From Pseudomonas sp. AL03 (GTDB lineage: Bacteria > Pseudomonadota > Gammaproteobacteria > Pseudomonadales > Pseudomonadaceae), in assembly GCF_029960815.1 (NCBI RefSeq), contig NZ_JASBRE010000010.1, positions 1-64,000 on the forward strand: 64,000 bases of DNA, read 5' to 3'. The stretch's first letter is position 1. Each line of letters opens with the position of its first letter. Shown one piece after another: positions 56,265-64,000 of the stretch. Below the pieces are notes generated by a model. That model was not told the origin of the DNA. It did no database searches and saw nothing but the letters and a program-made list of their open reading frames with translations. The position numbers and the translations under genes were made by a program.

Positions 56265-57911
56265 ATGAGGATTCTAGTTGTTTTAATGTTTTGTTGTGTT
56301 GCACAAGTTCATGCCATGTCCGGGCAGTCCCTGGTCACCGATCTGAACGCCAAGTACACGAGTAACGTTGCGCAGTGTTCGAACGGTACGCCAGCCTACT
56401 ATTGCTCCGGCGTTCTATTACGGGCAGTGGACTACAGTACGTTTTTCAAGTTTTGGGATTATGGTTCAAAATCGACAATACTGGGCTCCGTCGCGTTCAC
56501 TTACATTCGTTCTGATGTTGGCAGTACTGCGTTAAATGGCAACAGGAAAAGCGGTTTCATCCTCAAAGATCAAACATCGGCGCTGGCCGCAGGAAAAGCA
56601 CTAAACCTGCGTTGTATATACCCTATTTCAACCGAATCGCTAGATGGGCGCGCAGATCATGGATGCGGGGCTGCGTCTAAGGCGGCACCGCTCAGCCAAG
56701 ATCTTTCCAGTTGTGCAACGTTGACGGTCCCAGCCACGACGTTAGCACAGTGGATCATAAATTTTCGGGCGATTGGCGGATTGCTGGAGAAGCAATGCTC
56801 GCTGAGCACTGTGGTGGCTGCACAGTTCAACGTTAGCCTTGTAGCGCACGCAGTTGCTGAGCGCGACTGGGGCATAATCAAACCCACTGAAGTGCTGATC
56901 CAAACGTGGGATGAGAGCAAACCCGAGAAGCTGCCAATCGAGGCAGTGTTCTATGAGGCATCGGTGCCGGCCAAGTTGGCAGACGCACAGAAGTTCCAGA
57001 GAGATTATTATCTGGAAACGTCGCTCTACATTCCCATCGTCAAGATGGATATTAAGGGTGCCAACCCAAATATTTTCAGTTTTGACGCCAAAGATCAGAG
57101 GTTTGGACAGCTGGTGGCCGAGCGTCTGAATGGGCGTTACAACAACGTCTCGGACAATTGTGGCGGGAAACCTGCTTATTATTGCAGTGGTGTGCTTGTG
57201 CGCACCACAGGCGCCAAGCCGGCCTATCACGCTTGGGATCCTAGTCCGACGGCTATTACCAAACAAGGCGTTCCTTTTTCTTACCTTCGTAAAGATCTCG
57301 GAATTACCATTCTTGCTTGGGGGGACCTCCATGGTTTCATCTTCAAGGACTTTGCTACGGCTGAGCGGTTGGAAACTTACGCCATAAACCTGCTGTGTTC
57401 CTTTCCCTCGGATGCTGCCAGTTGGCAGCGGGTAGGTACAGGTGGGTGCGGACCACATAAAACTTATCCAAATAACAGTCGCTCATGTGCGGAGGAAGGG
57501 GTAGTTTCTATTGCGACATGGACGACGCATTACCGAGCAGTATCCGGATCCAGCTATTATTCGGCGAGGAATGAGCACCAGTGTGGCTTTACTTCCAGCG
57601 TCGAACAATTTGCTTTAAGTCTGAAGGCGCGAGGTGGCTTTGAGATTCCAAGCGCTCGATTGCACCATAATGAAGTGATTCTTTCCCTTTGGCCGCAGAG
57701 TATTCCAAAACAATTACCGCTGTATGCATTTTTTTATCTGCAGAATCAAGGCGATGGCGCGGGAGTGGGCGGAGCGAAGTATATGCAACAAGACTATTTC
57801 AACATCACAGGTGATTTGCTTCCTGTGATTAGAGTGGATCTGGCTCCAGGAGCGCCTGAGGTGTTCAGTTATCACGAGAATGATCAGGTCGTTGCGCTAT
57901 TTGGACGTTGA
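56265..57911 (+). CDS. Secreted protein with duplicated domain, paralogue 1 (function unknown)
   Basis: 548 aa. Sec signal peptide MRILVVLMFCCVAQVHA, then MSGQSLVTDLN. Two homologous halves of about 270 aa follow. Each starts LN(A/G)(K/R)Y..., has a PAYYCSGVL(L/V)R core, a (A/P)F(T/S)Y(I/L)R segment, GF(I)(L/F)KD, a CG site, QC-(S/G) and ends with W-x-S-xP-x-LP-(I/L)-x-A-FFY and a Q-x-DYY/F-x-(E/I)T block. Many paired Cys suggest disulfides outside the cytoplasm. From memory it resembles exported proteins annotated halovibrin-like (HvnA) in some gamma-proteobacteria; no ADP-ribosylation motif is identifiable. The ATG at 56265 follows AGAGGGTGGGG; an ATG ten codons earlier spoils the signal peptide. 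Confidence 0.75.
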   Translation: MRILVVLMFCCVAQVHAMSGQSLVTDLNAKYTSNVAQCSNGTPAYYCSGVLLRAVDYSTFFKFWDYGSKSTILGSVAFTYIRSDVGSTALNGNRKSGFILKDQTSALAAGKALNLRCIYPISTESLDGRADHGCGAASKAAPLSQDLSSCATLTVPATTLAQWIINFRAIGGLLEKQCSLSTVVAAQFNVSLVAHAVAERDWGIIKPTEVLIQTWDESKPEKLPIEAVFYEASVPAKLADAQKFQRDYYLETSLYIPIVKMDIKGANPNIFSFDAKDQRFGQLVAERLNGRYNNVSDNCGGKPAYYCSGVLVRTTGAKPAYHAWDPSPTAITKQGVPFSYLRKDLGITILAWGDLHGFIFKDFATAERLETYAINLLCSFPSDAASWQRVGTGGCGPHKTYPNNSRSCAEEGVVSIATWTTHYRAVSGSSYYSARNEHQCGFTSSVEQFALSLKARGGFEIPSARLHHNEVILSLWPQSIPKQLPLYAFFYLQNQGDGAGVGGAKYMQQDYFNITGDLLPVIRVDLAPGAPEVFSYHENDQVVALFGR

Positions 57912-57921
57912 TCGTAAATAC

Positions 57922-57975
57922 AGAAAGTAACGACACAGGGTGCAATGAAGCTGCATTCCGTGCTTTCTTTTTTTT
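57922..57975 (+). terminator. Terminator of paralogue 1
   Basis: AGAAAG...GGGTGCA pairs with TGCATTCC...CTTTCT, ending in an eight-T run. The same stem layout is seen after paralogue 2, so it was duplicated with the gene. Confidence 0.8.
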
Positions 57976-58086
57976 GAGCTGCTGCAGGCTCGGTTAATCA
58001 AGTTGGATATCAAACCGCTCTTAACGCTGAGGGCGTATGGAACCTTGGTCAACGCGTGGGGTTAATGACATTTTCCATTCGTCGAA

Positions 58087-58104
58087 ACTGTCAACTTTGA
58101 CAGT
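58087..58104. promoter_or_regulatory. Inverted-repeat element, copy 2
   Basis: ACTGTCA-AACTT... read as ACTGTCA, ACTT spacer, TGACAGT: a perfect 7+7 inverted repeat with 4-base spacer, followed by AGAG as in copy 1. It ends 62 bases before the ATG of paralogue 2, almost the same distance as copy 1. The right half overlaps a TTGACA, which could be a -35 box, suggesting an operator. Confidence 0.8.
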
Positions 58105-58166
58105 AGAGGAGCCTGTTGATCATTAAATACACTCAACATTAAATCCACTTTCATCAGGGTGTAATT

Positions 58167-59810
58167 ATGAGGCGTCTCTTGTTTTTGTTGATATGGTTTG
58201 CCGCTAATGTTAGCGCCATGTCCGGACAGGCGTTGGTGACGGACTTGAACGCCAAATACACGAGCCATGTGGCGCAGTGTTCGAACGGCACCCCAGCTTA
58301 CTATTGTTCGGGGGTGTTACTGCGGGCAGTGGATTACAGTACGGCGTTTAAGTTTTGGGATTATGGGACACAAGCGACCCTCTTGGGCTCTGTCGCGTTC
58401 ACTTATATTCGATCTGATGTGGGTAGTACTGCGCTAAACAGCAGCAGGAAAAGCGGTTTCATCCTTAAGGATCAAACGTCGGCGCTGGCCGCAGGAAAAG
58501 CACTAAGTCTACGTTGTATCTTTCCCTTTCCAACCGAATCGCTAGATGGACGCGCAGATCATGGATGTGGCTTCGCGCCCAAGGAGGCAGAATTGAGCGC
58601 GGATCTCGCCAATTGTGCAAAGTTGGCGGTTCCGGCGACAACAGCAGCAGCCTGGCTGAAAAACTTTCAGGAGCACCAGTCGTTCCCCAAAAATCAATGC
58701 TCGCTTAGCACGGTGGTGGCTGCACAGTTCAAGGCCAGCCTTGAAGCGCACAAACTTGTTGGTGCCGCTTGGACCGTCAAGCCCACTGAGGTGCTGATCC
58801 AAACGTGGGATGAGAGCAAACCCGAGAAGCTGCCAATTGAGGCAGTGTTCTATGAGGCATCGGCGCCGGCCAAGTTGGCAGACGCACAGAAGTTCCAGAA
58901 AGATTATTATCTGGAAACGTCGCTTTATGTGCCCATCGTCAAAATAAATTTGACTGCTGCAAACCACAATATTTTCAGTTTTGACGCCAAAGATCAGAGG
59001 TTTGGACAACTGGTGGCCGAGCGGTTGAATGGGCGTTATAACAACGTCTCAAATAATTGTAGCGGGAAGCCTGCTTATTATTGCAGTGGTGTACTTGTGC
59101 GCACCACAGGCGCCAAGCCGGCCTATCACGCGTGGGATCCTAGTCCGACGGCAATTACCAAACAAGGCGTTCCTTTTTCCTACCTTCGTAAAGATCTCGG
59201 AATTACCATTCTTGCTTGGGGGGACCTCCATGGTTTCATCTTCAAGGACTTTGCTACGGCTGAGCGGTTGGAAACTTACGCCATAAACCTGCTGTGTTCC
59301 TTTCCCTCGGATGCGGCGAGTTGGCAGCGGGTAGGTATAGGTGGGTGCGGACCACATAAAACTTATCCAAATAACAGTCGCTCATGTCCGGAGGAAGGGG
59401 TAGTTTCTATTGCGGCATGGACGACGCATTACCGAGCAGTACCCGGATCCAGCTATTATTCGGCGAGGAATGAGCACCAGTGTGGCTTTACTTCCAGCGT
59501 CGAACAATTTGCTTTAAGTCTGCAGGCGCGAGGTGGCTTTGAGATTCCAGGCGCTCGATTGCACCATAATGAAGTGATTCTTTCCCTTTGGCCGCAAAGT
59601 ATTCCAAGACAATTACCGCTGTATGCATTTTTTTATCTACAGAATCAAGGCGGTGGCGCGGGAGTGGGCGGAGCGAAGTATATGCAACAAGACTATTTCA
59701 ACATCACAGGTGATTTGCTTCCTGTGATTAGAGTGGATCTGGCTCCAGGAGCGCCTGAGGTATTCAGTTATCACGAGAATGATCAGGTCGTTGCGCTATT
59801 CGGCCGCTGA
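58167..59810 (+). CDS. Secreted protein with duplicated domain, paralogue 2 (function unknown)
   Basis: 547 aa, same layout as the gene at 56265. Signal peptide MRRLLFLLIWFAANVSA then MSGQALVTDLN. The C-terminal 350 residues are nearly identical to paralogue 1 (e.g. PAYHAWDPSPTAITKQGVPF unchanged), while signal peptide and the first-half linker (about 150-210) differ. This suggests recent duplication with local divergence or later gene conversion. GC content is lower than the flagellar genes, consistent with acquisition. Two related proteins in tandem under the same operator-like element may form a hetero-complex. Confidence 0.75.
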   Translation: MRRLLFLLIWFAANVSAMSGQALVTDLNAKYTSHVAQCSNGTPAYYCSGVLLRAVDYSTAFKFWDYGTQATLLGSVAFTYIRSDVGSTALNSSRKSGFILKDQTSALAAGKALSLRCIFPFPTESLDGRADHGCGFAPKEAELSADLANCAKLAVPATTAAAWLKNFQEHQSFPKNQCSLSTVVAAQFKASLEAHKLVGAAWTVKPTEVLIQTWDESKPEKLPIEAVFYEASAPAKLADAQKFQKDYYLETSLYVPIVKINLTAANHNIFSFDAKDQRFGQLVAERLNGRYNNVSNNCSGKPAYYCSGVLVRTTGAKPAYHAWDPSPTAITKQGVPFSYLRKDLGITILAWGDLHGFIFKDFATAERLETYAINLLCSFPSDAASWQRVGIGGCGPHKTYPNNSRSCPEEGVVSIAAWTTHYRAVPGSSYYSARNEHQCGFTSSVEQFALSLQARGGFEIPGARLHHNEVILSLWPQSIPRQLPLYAFFYLQNQGGGAGVGGAKYMQQDYFNITGDLLPVIRVDLAPGAPEVFSYHENDQVVALFGR

Positions 59811-59840
59811 TCATAAACGCAGATTTTATCTTTCAATAGT

Positions 59841-59884
59841 AAAGGCGCGGGGTGCGATAAAACTGCATCCCGCGCTTTCTTCCA
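59841..59884 (+). terminator. Terminator of paralogue 2
   Basis: AAAGGCGCGGGGTGC pairs with GCATCCCGCGCTTT, followed by CTTCC. It separates this gene from the convergent minus-strand genes. Confidence 0.78.
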
Positions 59885-59933
59885 CTTTTGGCTTCGATTG
59901 TTAAAAAAGAGATGCGCAGCAAGCGAGAAAACA

Positions 59934-60303
59934 TCAGGTTGTCATTTGAGCCGTATAGTTGATTAGCACAGTTTTGTTAGTATTCTCTGATGCCCAGCGA
60001 GCCGGAATATTGAACGCCATTGATGAGCTGTTCTGAATTGGCTGGGTTTCGGTGTCCCTCACAACCACTCTGTGCCACCTGACTCTAACTGTATAGTCGG
60101 TCGTCATGTTAAGAAACTTGACGGTCACTTTTTTCCCCGCGTCCGTGTATTTGGTTTCCTCTCAACATGCCTTCGAAGTTTACTTCAACATCGACGTGTG
60201 GGTTGTTGTATACCTCATTGAGGTTAAGTCGATCTCCGTCGGAGCCAGAGGCTTCAAGTACCCTCGGCGCGATAAGATTCAGTGCATTCAGTTCGGTATT
60301 CAT
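59934..60303 (-). pseudogene. Remnant of an Ig-like repeat gene (deletion plus frameshift)
   Basis: The N-terminal frame (from ATG at 60303) gives APRVLEASGSDGDRLNLNEVY, matching PPRVLEAYGPNGDRLKMADIY in unit 4 of the intact gene at 60369-62093. A second frame (from about 60160 to the stop at 59934) gives KKVTVKFLNMTTDYTVRVRW and PARWASENTNKTVLINYTAQ, matching unit 5 (KTVTVRYPGMVTGYHACVRL; PANWIEENEGETVLINYSVN). The frames switch near 60150 and about 80 residues are missing between them. ACAGGAAAC lies before the ATG, so the start was once real. Confidence 0.82.
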
Positions 60304-60322
60304 GTTTCCTGTACTCCATTCG

Positions 60323-60343
60323 TAAAAGGCGAATGAGTTCGCC
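60323..60343 (-). terminator. Terminator of the 574-aa repeat protein gene
   Basis: On the minus strand GGCGAA, loop CTCA, TTCGCC, then TTTTA. It lies between the intact gene and the pseudogene. Confidence 0.7.
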
Positions 60344-60368
60344 TACGCAATCGGTCCTATTCGTATTG

Positions 60369-62093
60369 TTAAAGGTCTACTCTTAATACTTGAGAAAATA
60401 TGCTTTGTTCGTCGATGCCCGGTCGATTGACACTGTAGTTGATCAACACAGTTTCCCCCTCGTTTTCCTCTATCCAATTTGCCGGAATACTGAACTCTTC
60501 CGTGACATCAGTTTGTAAGTCTTGCCAGTCTGTTTCCCGAGTAACGGCGCCAGTGAGGCGTACGCAAGCGTGGTAACCGGTGACCATTCCGGGATAACGG
60601 ACGGTGACGGTTTTTTGATCGGGAGTAAGCCTTGGAGGTGTCAGAACAAAGTTTTGAGCATCCACGGCCAGCAGCAGAGCGTCGGAGCGGTGCAAGGGAC
60701 CGTTGGGATAGGTGCGTACCGTGAAACTGACTGGAACGGTACTGCCAATGGCATCCACAACTTCCAATCGAGGAACATTGAAAGTCATCGGGCCAACCGT
60801 TGTAACGGTTGTGATCGCACTGTCATAGACATGCCGGCTGGAAGCCCAACGTGCCCGGATGGTTTGCCCGATAGCCATCCCCAAGTACTTCTGAACCTGA
60901 GCCGTGACATGACTGGCCTCATAAATATCAGCCATTTTCAAACGATCACCATTAGGACCGTAGGCTTCCAGTACCCTCGGCGGTTTTAGCTCAATTGTGG
61001 TTTTGATTGTCAGGTTGTGAGGCTCAGAGGTGAGCGTTCGCCCTGCACGCCGCACCCGAGTGGTAACGCTCACGGCACTTTCAGTACTTTCATCAGCCCA
61101 GTTGAGTGGAATGGGAAACCGCAGTACGCCGCTTCCAGAATACGGAACTGTTGTTGTCTCTCTTTCGACGCGGCCCAGCCAATTAATCCAGACGCTGTCA
61201 CCCGTGATCAGCCCCACTCCCGAAGCAACTGCTTCGATAGTCGTCACGTATGCCGTATCCAGTACGCCGCCTTGCTCACCTGTTACCGTCGGAGCCGGGA
61301 TACGGAGCAGATTGACAGTTACTTCAGTGGGTATTGCCCATGGCGCATTAGCATGCGGACCGTTGGCGCAGCGGTCTATCACTTGGTAGGTAACTGAATG
61401 CCTACCGTCACCTGCGCGTTTGATCAACTGCTCGTCGAAGGTGATCAGGATCGGATGATTTAGCGGGTCGTTGATCTGATCAGGGGTCACGGGATAATGT
61501 ACGGCCTGTTCTTCGCTACCCCAGCGCGCGACGATACGATCGTACACAGTGATGTTCTGATAAGGCTCGACATGCAGGGTGATGCCGTTTTTCGCGATCT
61601 CCCCATCGACTCCATTGCTGATGTCCGGATTGAAGGAGTAACGCAGCCCGGGGTGACCAAGTGGCTCGGGTTTGTCGAGAACACCTCCCGGAAGCGTGCG
61701 TTTGATCAATACATTGAGCTTGGTTGAATCGGATCCATTCTGGCTGGAGCGTATTACACGGTAAAAAACCGGGAATGCGTTTCCATCCAGAATCTGGTTT
61801 TTTGGCACATGGAATAGGCATGGTTTGTCGACCTTTTCCTGTGTGTCGATGTTCTCTGTCCTGATGGGGTTCACGGCGTCATCCCAGAAGAGAAGGCAAC
61901 GGTCACCGATTGCCATTTCAAGCCAGGGATCAACGATGACAAGCAGATCCGTTTCCAAGGCATCGGCTCCAATGCCGCCGTCGTAGCCTTCGTCGCCATC
62001 CAGTGGCGTGATCAATGCGGGAATATAGGGTGCCGGATGGGCCAGCAAGCTGCTGTCCTCAAAGGCGACACCGGGGGGCGTGGGCAATGTCAT
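60369..62093 (-). CDS. Ig/Fn3-like repeat protein, unknown function
   Basis: 574 aa without a recognisable signal peptide or membrane segment. It consists of about five beta-rich units of 95-120 aa. Recurrent features are (I/V)GD/GQ-x-(I/C)-(W/R)-x-x-W near the middle (AIGDRCLLFW, VYDRIVARWG, TGDSVWINWLG, AIGQTIRARW, TGYHACVRL) and F-x-(I/V)P near the end (FHVPKNQ, FPIPLNW, FNVPRLE, FSIPANW). Such repeats are found in Pseudomonas proteins, some near toxin genes. CAGGAG lies 8 bases before the ATG. The inverted-repeat element is 88 bases upstream. Export, if any, would be non-Sec. Confidence 0.75.
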   Translation of the reverse strand: MTLPTPPGVAFEDSSLLAHPAPYIPALITPLDGDEGYDGGIGADALETDLLVIVDPWLEMAIGDRCLLFWDDAVNPIRTENIDTQEKVDKPCLFHVPKNQILDGNAFPVFYRVIRSSQNGSDSTKLNVLIKRTLPGGVLDKPEPLGHPGLRYSFNPDISNGVDGEIAKNGITLHVEPYQNITVYDRIVARWGSEEQAVHYPVTPDQINDPLNHPILITFDEQLIKRAGDGRHSVTYQVIDRCANGPHANAPWAIPTEVTVNLLRIPAPTVTGEQGGVLDTAYVTTIEAVASGVGLITGDSVWINWLGRVERETTTVPYSGSGVLRFPIPLNWADESTESAVSVTTRVRRAGRTLTSEPHNLTIKTTIELKPPRVLEAYGPNGDRLKMADIYEASHVTAQVQKYLGMAIGQTIRARWASSRHVYDSAITTVTTVGPMTFNVPRLEVVDAIGSTVPVSFTVRTYPNGPLHRSDALLLAVDAQNFVLTPPRLTPDQKTVTVRYPGMVTGYHACVRLTGAVTRETDWQDLQTDVTEEFSIPANWIEENEGETVLINYSVNRPGIDEQSIFSQVLRVDL

Positions 62094-62176
62094 CAGAACG
62101 CTCCTGTAATAAGGGCAGCGCCTGGAAAGGGTGGGTCAACGCTGCTTGCCTATCTGGCAACGAAAGCAAGGATGCT

Positions 62177-62202
62177 CGCTACTGTCAGATCTGACAGTAG
62201 CG
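62177..62202. promoter_or_regulatory. 26-bp perfect palindrome, inverted-repeat element copy 3
   Basis: CGCTACTGTCAGA followed by its exact reverse complement. The core ACTGTCA-GATC-TGACAGT (62181-62198) is the same 7-4-7 element as copies 1 and 2, here upstream of the minus-strand repeat-protein gene. Typical of a dimeric regulator site. Confidence 0.85.
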
Positions 62203-62251
62203 ACGAATGGTAAAAAGCCACAAATAACGTTGGGTCGGACGAATCCCGGGG

Positions 62252-62581
62252 TCAGTAATCCTCGCCGCGCTCGGTAATGTCTTTCTCGACCATCGGCGCA
62301 GCCGGATCCTGCCCTTCCGGAAACTTACCCTTCAGATTCCATGCAAACGCAATAATCTCGGCAATCGTGCGATACAAATCCTCCGGAATACTCTCCCCCA
62401 GTTCCATCCGCGCCAGCAGTTTCACCAGCTCGGCGTTTTCATAGATGGGCACTTCATAATCGCGGGCGATCTTCAGAATGGCTTCGGCCAGTGCTTCGTC
62501 ACCTTTGGCCGTGAGGGTAGGGGCGTGGCTGCCGTCGTATTTGAGGGCAATGGCTTGGCGCGGGGCGTTGGGGTTTCTCAT
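62252..62581 (-). CDS. FlhB C-terminal-like protein (EscU/YscU/HrcU family, FlhX-type)
   Basis: 109 aa. RQAIALKYDG at the start matches the sequence just after the NPTH cleavage site of FlhB (YAVALKYD at 41184 onwards), and IARDYEVPIYENAELVKLLARMELGESIPEDLYRTIAEIIAFAW is the FlhB-C fold (described by its parts). No membrane domain or cleavage site. ATG at 62581 overlaps the stop of the upstream FliK-like gene (ATGA). May substitute for or modulate the cleaved FlhB tail. Confidence 0.85.
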   Translation of the reverse strand: MRNPNAPRQAIALKYDGSHAPTLTAKGDEALAEAILKIARDYEVPIYENAELVKLLARMELGESIPEDLYRTIAEIIAFAWNLKGKFPEGQDPAAPMVEKDITERGEDY

Positions 62582-64000
62582 GCGGTTTCGTCGACCCAGC
62601 GTTGTTCGAGGCGGGTTTGAGGGCCTTGTGGTGGTGTGCCGAGGTGGCAATCCAGATCGCCGACATTCAGGCCGGACGCCAGCAGACGCTGGCGCAGTTC
62701 GACCAGGTTACGTTCGATCAGGTTGGCGGTGTACGGTCTTTCGGCCCACAGCTGGCTGGACAAGCTGCCTTGGATCAGTTGTGCCTGAATCTGCAGCGGG
62801 CCTAAAGGCTCCATGTCGAACGCCAGATCCACTCGCCACAATTGCTGTTTGGGTTCGCGCTCGTCGCGGCGCTCACTTTGTTGTTCTTTCTCGGGCGCCT
62901 CCTCGCGCTGGAACTTGACCTGCAACGGCACGATGTCCTGCAGATTGCGCATCGGGATTTCCAGCTGCCAGGTACTCATCAGCCGACCGTCGTCAGTGAC
63001 GCCGGTCTGTTCCAGGCTCGACAGTTGATGGCTTTGCAGGCGCGAAACAGCCGCTGCTGCCAAACGCAGCAAGTGCTCGAGATCGCCTTCGCCGTCCATG
63101 CTTTGTAGCAGGCGCTCGGGCAGCGGAAAGCTGGTGGGCTGCGTTTTGGCGCTGACCTGACCGAGCATGCCGAGGGCGCTGCGCACGAAGTTCGGCATGG
63201 CTTGGGCCAGTGTGTTGGCGGCCATGATCGCGTTGAGATGGGTGTTGGCCGGCAGGCCTGGCGTCAATTGTGCGATCAGCTTGAGCAGATCGCCTTTCAT
63301 GTCCGGGGCCAGCGTCGGGTTCTGACCGCTGAGCAGTTTAGCTTCAAGGAACAACCCGCTATTGGCCAGTGCCTGGGCCAACCCCTTTGGCGTGCTGAGT
63401 TGTTGAACATCGGGCAGGCCGGCGAGCAACGCGTCGACGGCGGCTCGCAGATCACTGGACGTCTGATTCGAGGACGGCAGGTTTTGCAGGAGCTTGAGCA
63501 GGCCATCCAGCGAACCCTGGCGGCTCTGTTGGCTGGCCAGTTGGTGGGTCACCGCCAATTGCTCCTGACGGCTGCTCAACGGCACGAACTTCAACGTCTG
63601 GGTGTCCTGCACCAGCGCGCTCAGCAAGGTGCCGATGCGCAGCGGTGTCGGGCTGTCGATGCTCAGGGTGCTGCCGCTCAACGCGGTGTTGAGCAAGCTC
63701 ACCATCGAGCGAAACACGGTCGGCTGGCCCGGCACCTGCGGCATCACCTGAGAGGTCAGCACTTTGCCTTGCAGCAGGGTGCCAACGGGCAGTTGCGCCG
63801 TGTCGATACGGGTGAGGGTGGCAACGCTGGAGGCGATGGCCTGTTGCACGGTGACGGCCAGATTACCCGCCGATGGCTGGGTGATCGCCAGGCTGGTGCC
63901 CTGAGGCAGCGGTTGGGTGCTGGTGGCCTGGACCGTGGTCTGACGGCCGCTGTCGAGGGTGACCTTGAGTAACAGTTGAAAGGTCTGATCCGCCTGCTTG
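62578..64000 (-). CDS. Second FliK-like hook-length control protein (partial, runs off window)
   Basis: The frame is open from the stop at 62578 to the right edge; reading upstream of the first GTG at 63849 still gives a plausible protein (LLLKVTLDSGRQTTVQATS), so the true start lies outside. The C-terminal Flg_hook domain has IPMRNLQDIVPLQVKF, RVDLAFDMEPLGPLQIQAQL and LRQRLLASGLNVGDLDCHLG. At least 474 aa. Pairs with the downstream FlhB-like gene, mirroring the FliK-FlhB switch. Confidence 0.85.
   Translation of the reverse strand, partial: KQADQTFQLLLKVTLDSGRQTTVQATSTQPLPQGTSLAITQPSAGNLAVTVQQAIASSVATLTRIDTAQLPVGTLLQGKVLTSQVMPQVPGQPTVFRSMVSLLNTALSGSTLSIDSPTPLRIGTLLSALVQDTQTLKFVPLSSRQEQLAVTHQLASQQSRQGSLDGLLKLLQNLPSSNQTSSDLRAAVDALLAGLPDVQQLSTPKGLAQALANSGLFLEAKLLSGQNPTLAPDMKGDLLKLIAQLTPGLPANTHLNAIMAANTLAQAMPNFVRSALGMLGQVSAKTQPTSFPLPERLLQSMDGEGDLEHLLRLAAAAVSRLQSHQLSSLEQTGVTDDGRLMSTWQLEIPMRNLQDIVPLQVKFQREEAPEKEQQSERRDEREPKQQLWRVDLAFDMEPLGPLQIQAQLIQGSLSSQLWAERPYTANLIERNLVELRQRLLASGLNVGDLDCHLGTPPQGPQTRLEQRWVDETA

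Noticed and set aside
59934..60303. Two separate small genes on the minus strand
   Set aside because: Both frames align to consecutive parts of the neighbouring repeat protein, so one damaged gene is the simpler reading.
63202..63972. 256-aa plus-strand open frame at the right end
   Set aside because: Gln/Arg/Gly-biased composition typical of an antisense shadow; the minus-strand FliK-like frame has a recognisable C-terminal domain and stays open to the window edge.

Overview
This window is a chromosomal flagellar, chemotaxis and flagellin-glycosylation super-locus from a Pseudomonas, most likely of the P. fluorescens group. The assignment rests on gene order (fliC-flaG-fliD-fliS-fliT-fleQ-fleS-fleR-fliEFGHIJ-hsbA/hsbR/hptB-fliK-fliLMNOPQR-flhB-flhA-flhF-fleN-fliA-cheYZAB-motCD-parA/parP-like-cheW-DUF2802), the Pseudomonas-specific regulators FleQ, FleS, FleR and FleN, the GC-rich coding sequence, RpoN and FliA promoters, and intergenic palindromes typical of fluorescent pseudomonads. 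No database search was possible; product names come from recognising the families.

Layout. (1) 1-367: non-coding, with a hairpin and a 7-bp tandem repeat. (2) 368-17748: flagellin-glycosylation island. It has a CDP-sugar branch (rfbF, rfbG, epimerase, C-methyltransferase, PLP aminotransferase, NeuD-like acyltransferase), a CmcI-like methyltransferase, a 977-aa glycosyltransferase, a full pseudaminic acid pathway (pseB, pseC, pseF, a pseG-pseH fusion, pseI), a FabH-like ketoacyl synthase, a Maf-type glycosyltransferase and a small unknown gene. (3) 18002-26011: flagellin, FlaG, cap and chaperones, then the regulators FleQ and FleS/FleR. (4) 26158-41503: basal body, C-ring and export genes, interrupted between fliJ and fliK by the HsbA-HsbR-HptB switch. 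(5) 41757-46910: flhA, flhF, fleN, fliA. (6) 47066-56013: chemotaxis core, second stator motCD, ParA/ParP-like polar organisers, cheW and a DUF2802 protein. (7) 56100-62250: an accessory block foreign to the flagellar theme, with two tandem paralogous secreted proteins (each an internal duplication), a truncated pseudogene and a 574-aa Ig-like repeat protein on the minus strand. All three intact genes carry the same inverted repeat (ACTGTCA-N4-TGACAGT, one copy imperfect) upstream. (8) 62252-64000, minus strand: an FlhB C-terminal-like protein and a second FliK-like protein that runs off the window.

How it works together. FleQ with RpoN should drive fleSR and several structural operons; FleR should drive later RpoN operons; FliA should drive fliC. 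Candidate -24/-12 sites are visible before fliD, fleS, fliE, fliK, fliL and flhA, and a FliA site before fliC. The flagellin is short (281 aa) and is probably decorated by the upstream island. The chemotaxis operon signals to the FliM/FliN switch through CheY.

The most novel material is the block at 56.1-62.2 kb with its shared palindromic operator-like element, and a fourfold short motif in the CheA linker that resembles the CheY-binding peptide of FliM and CheZ.
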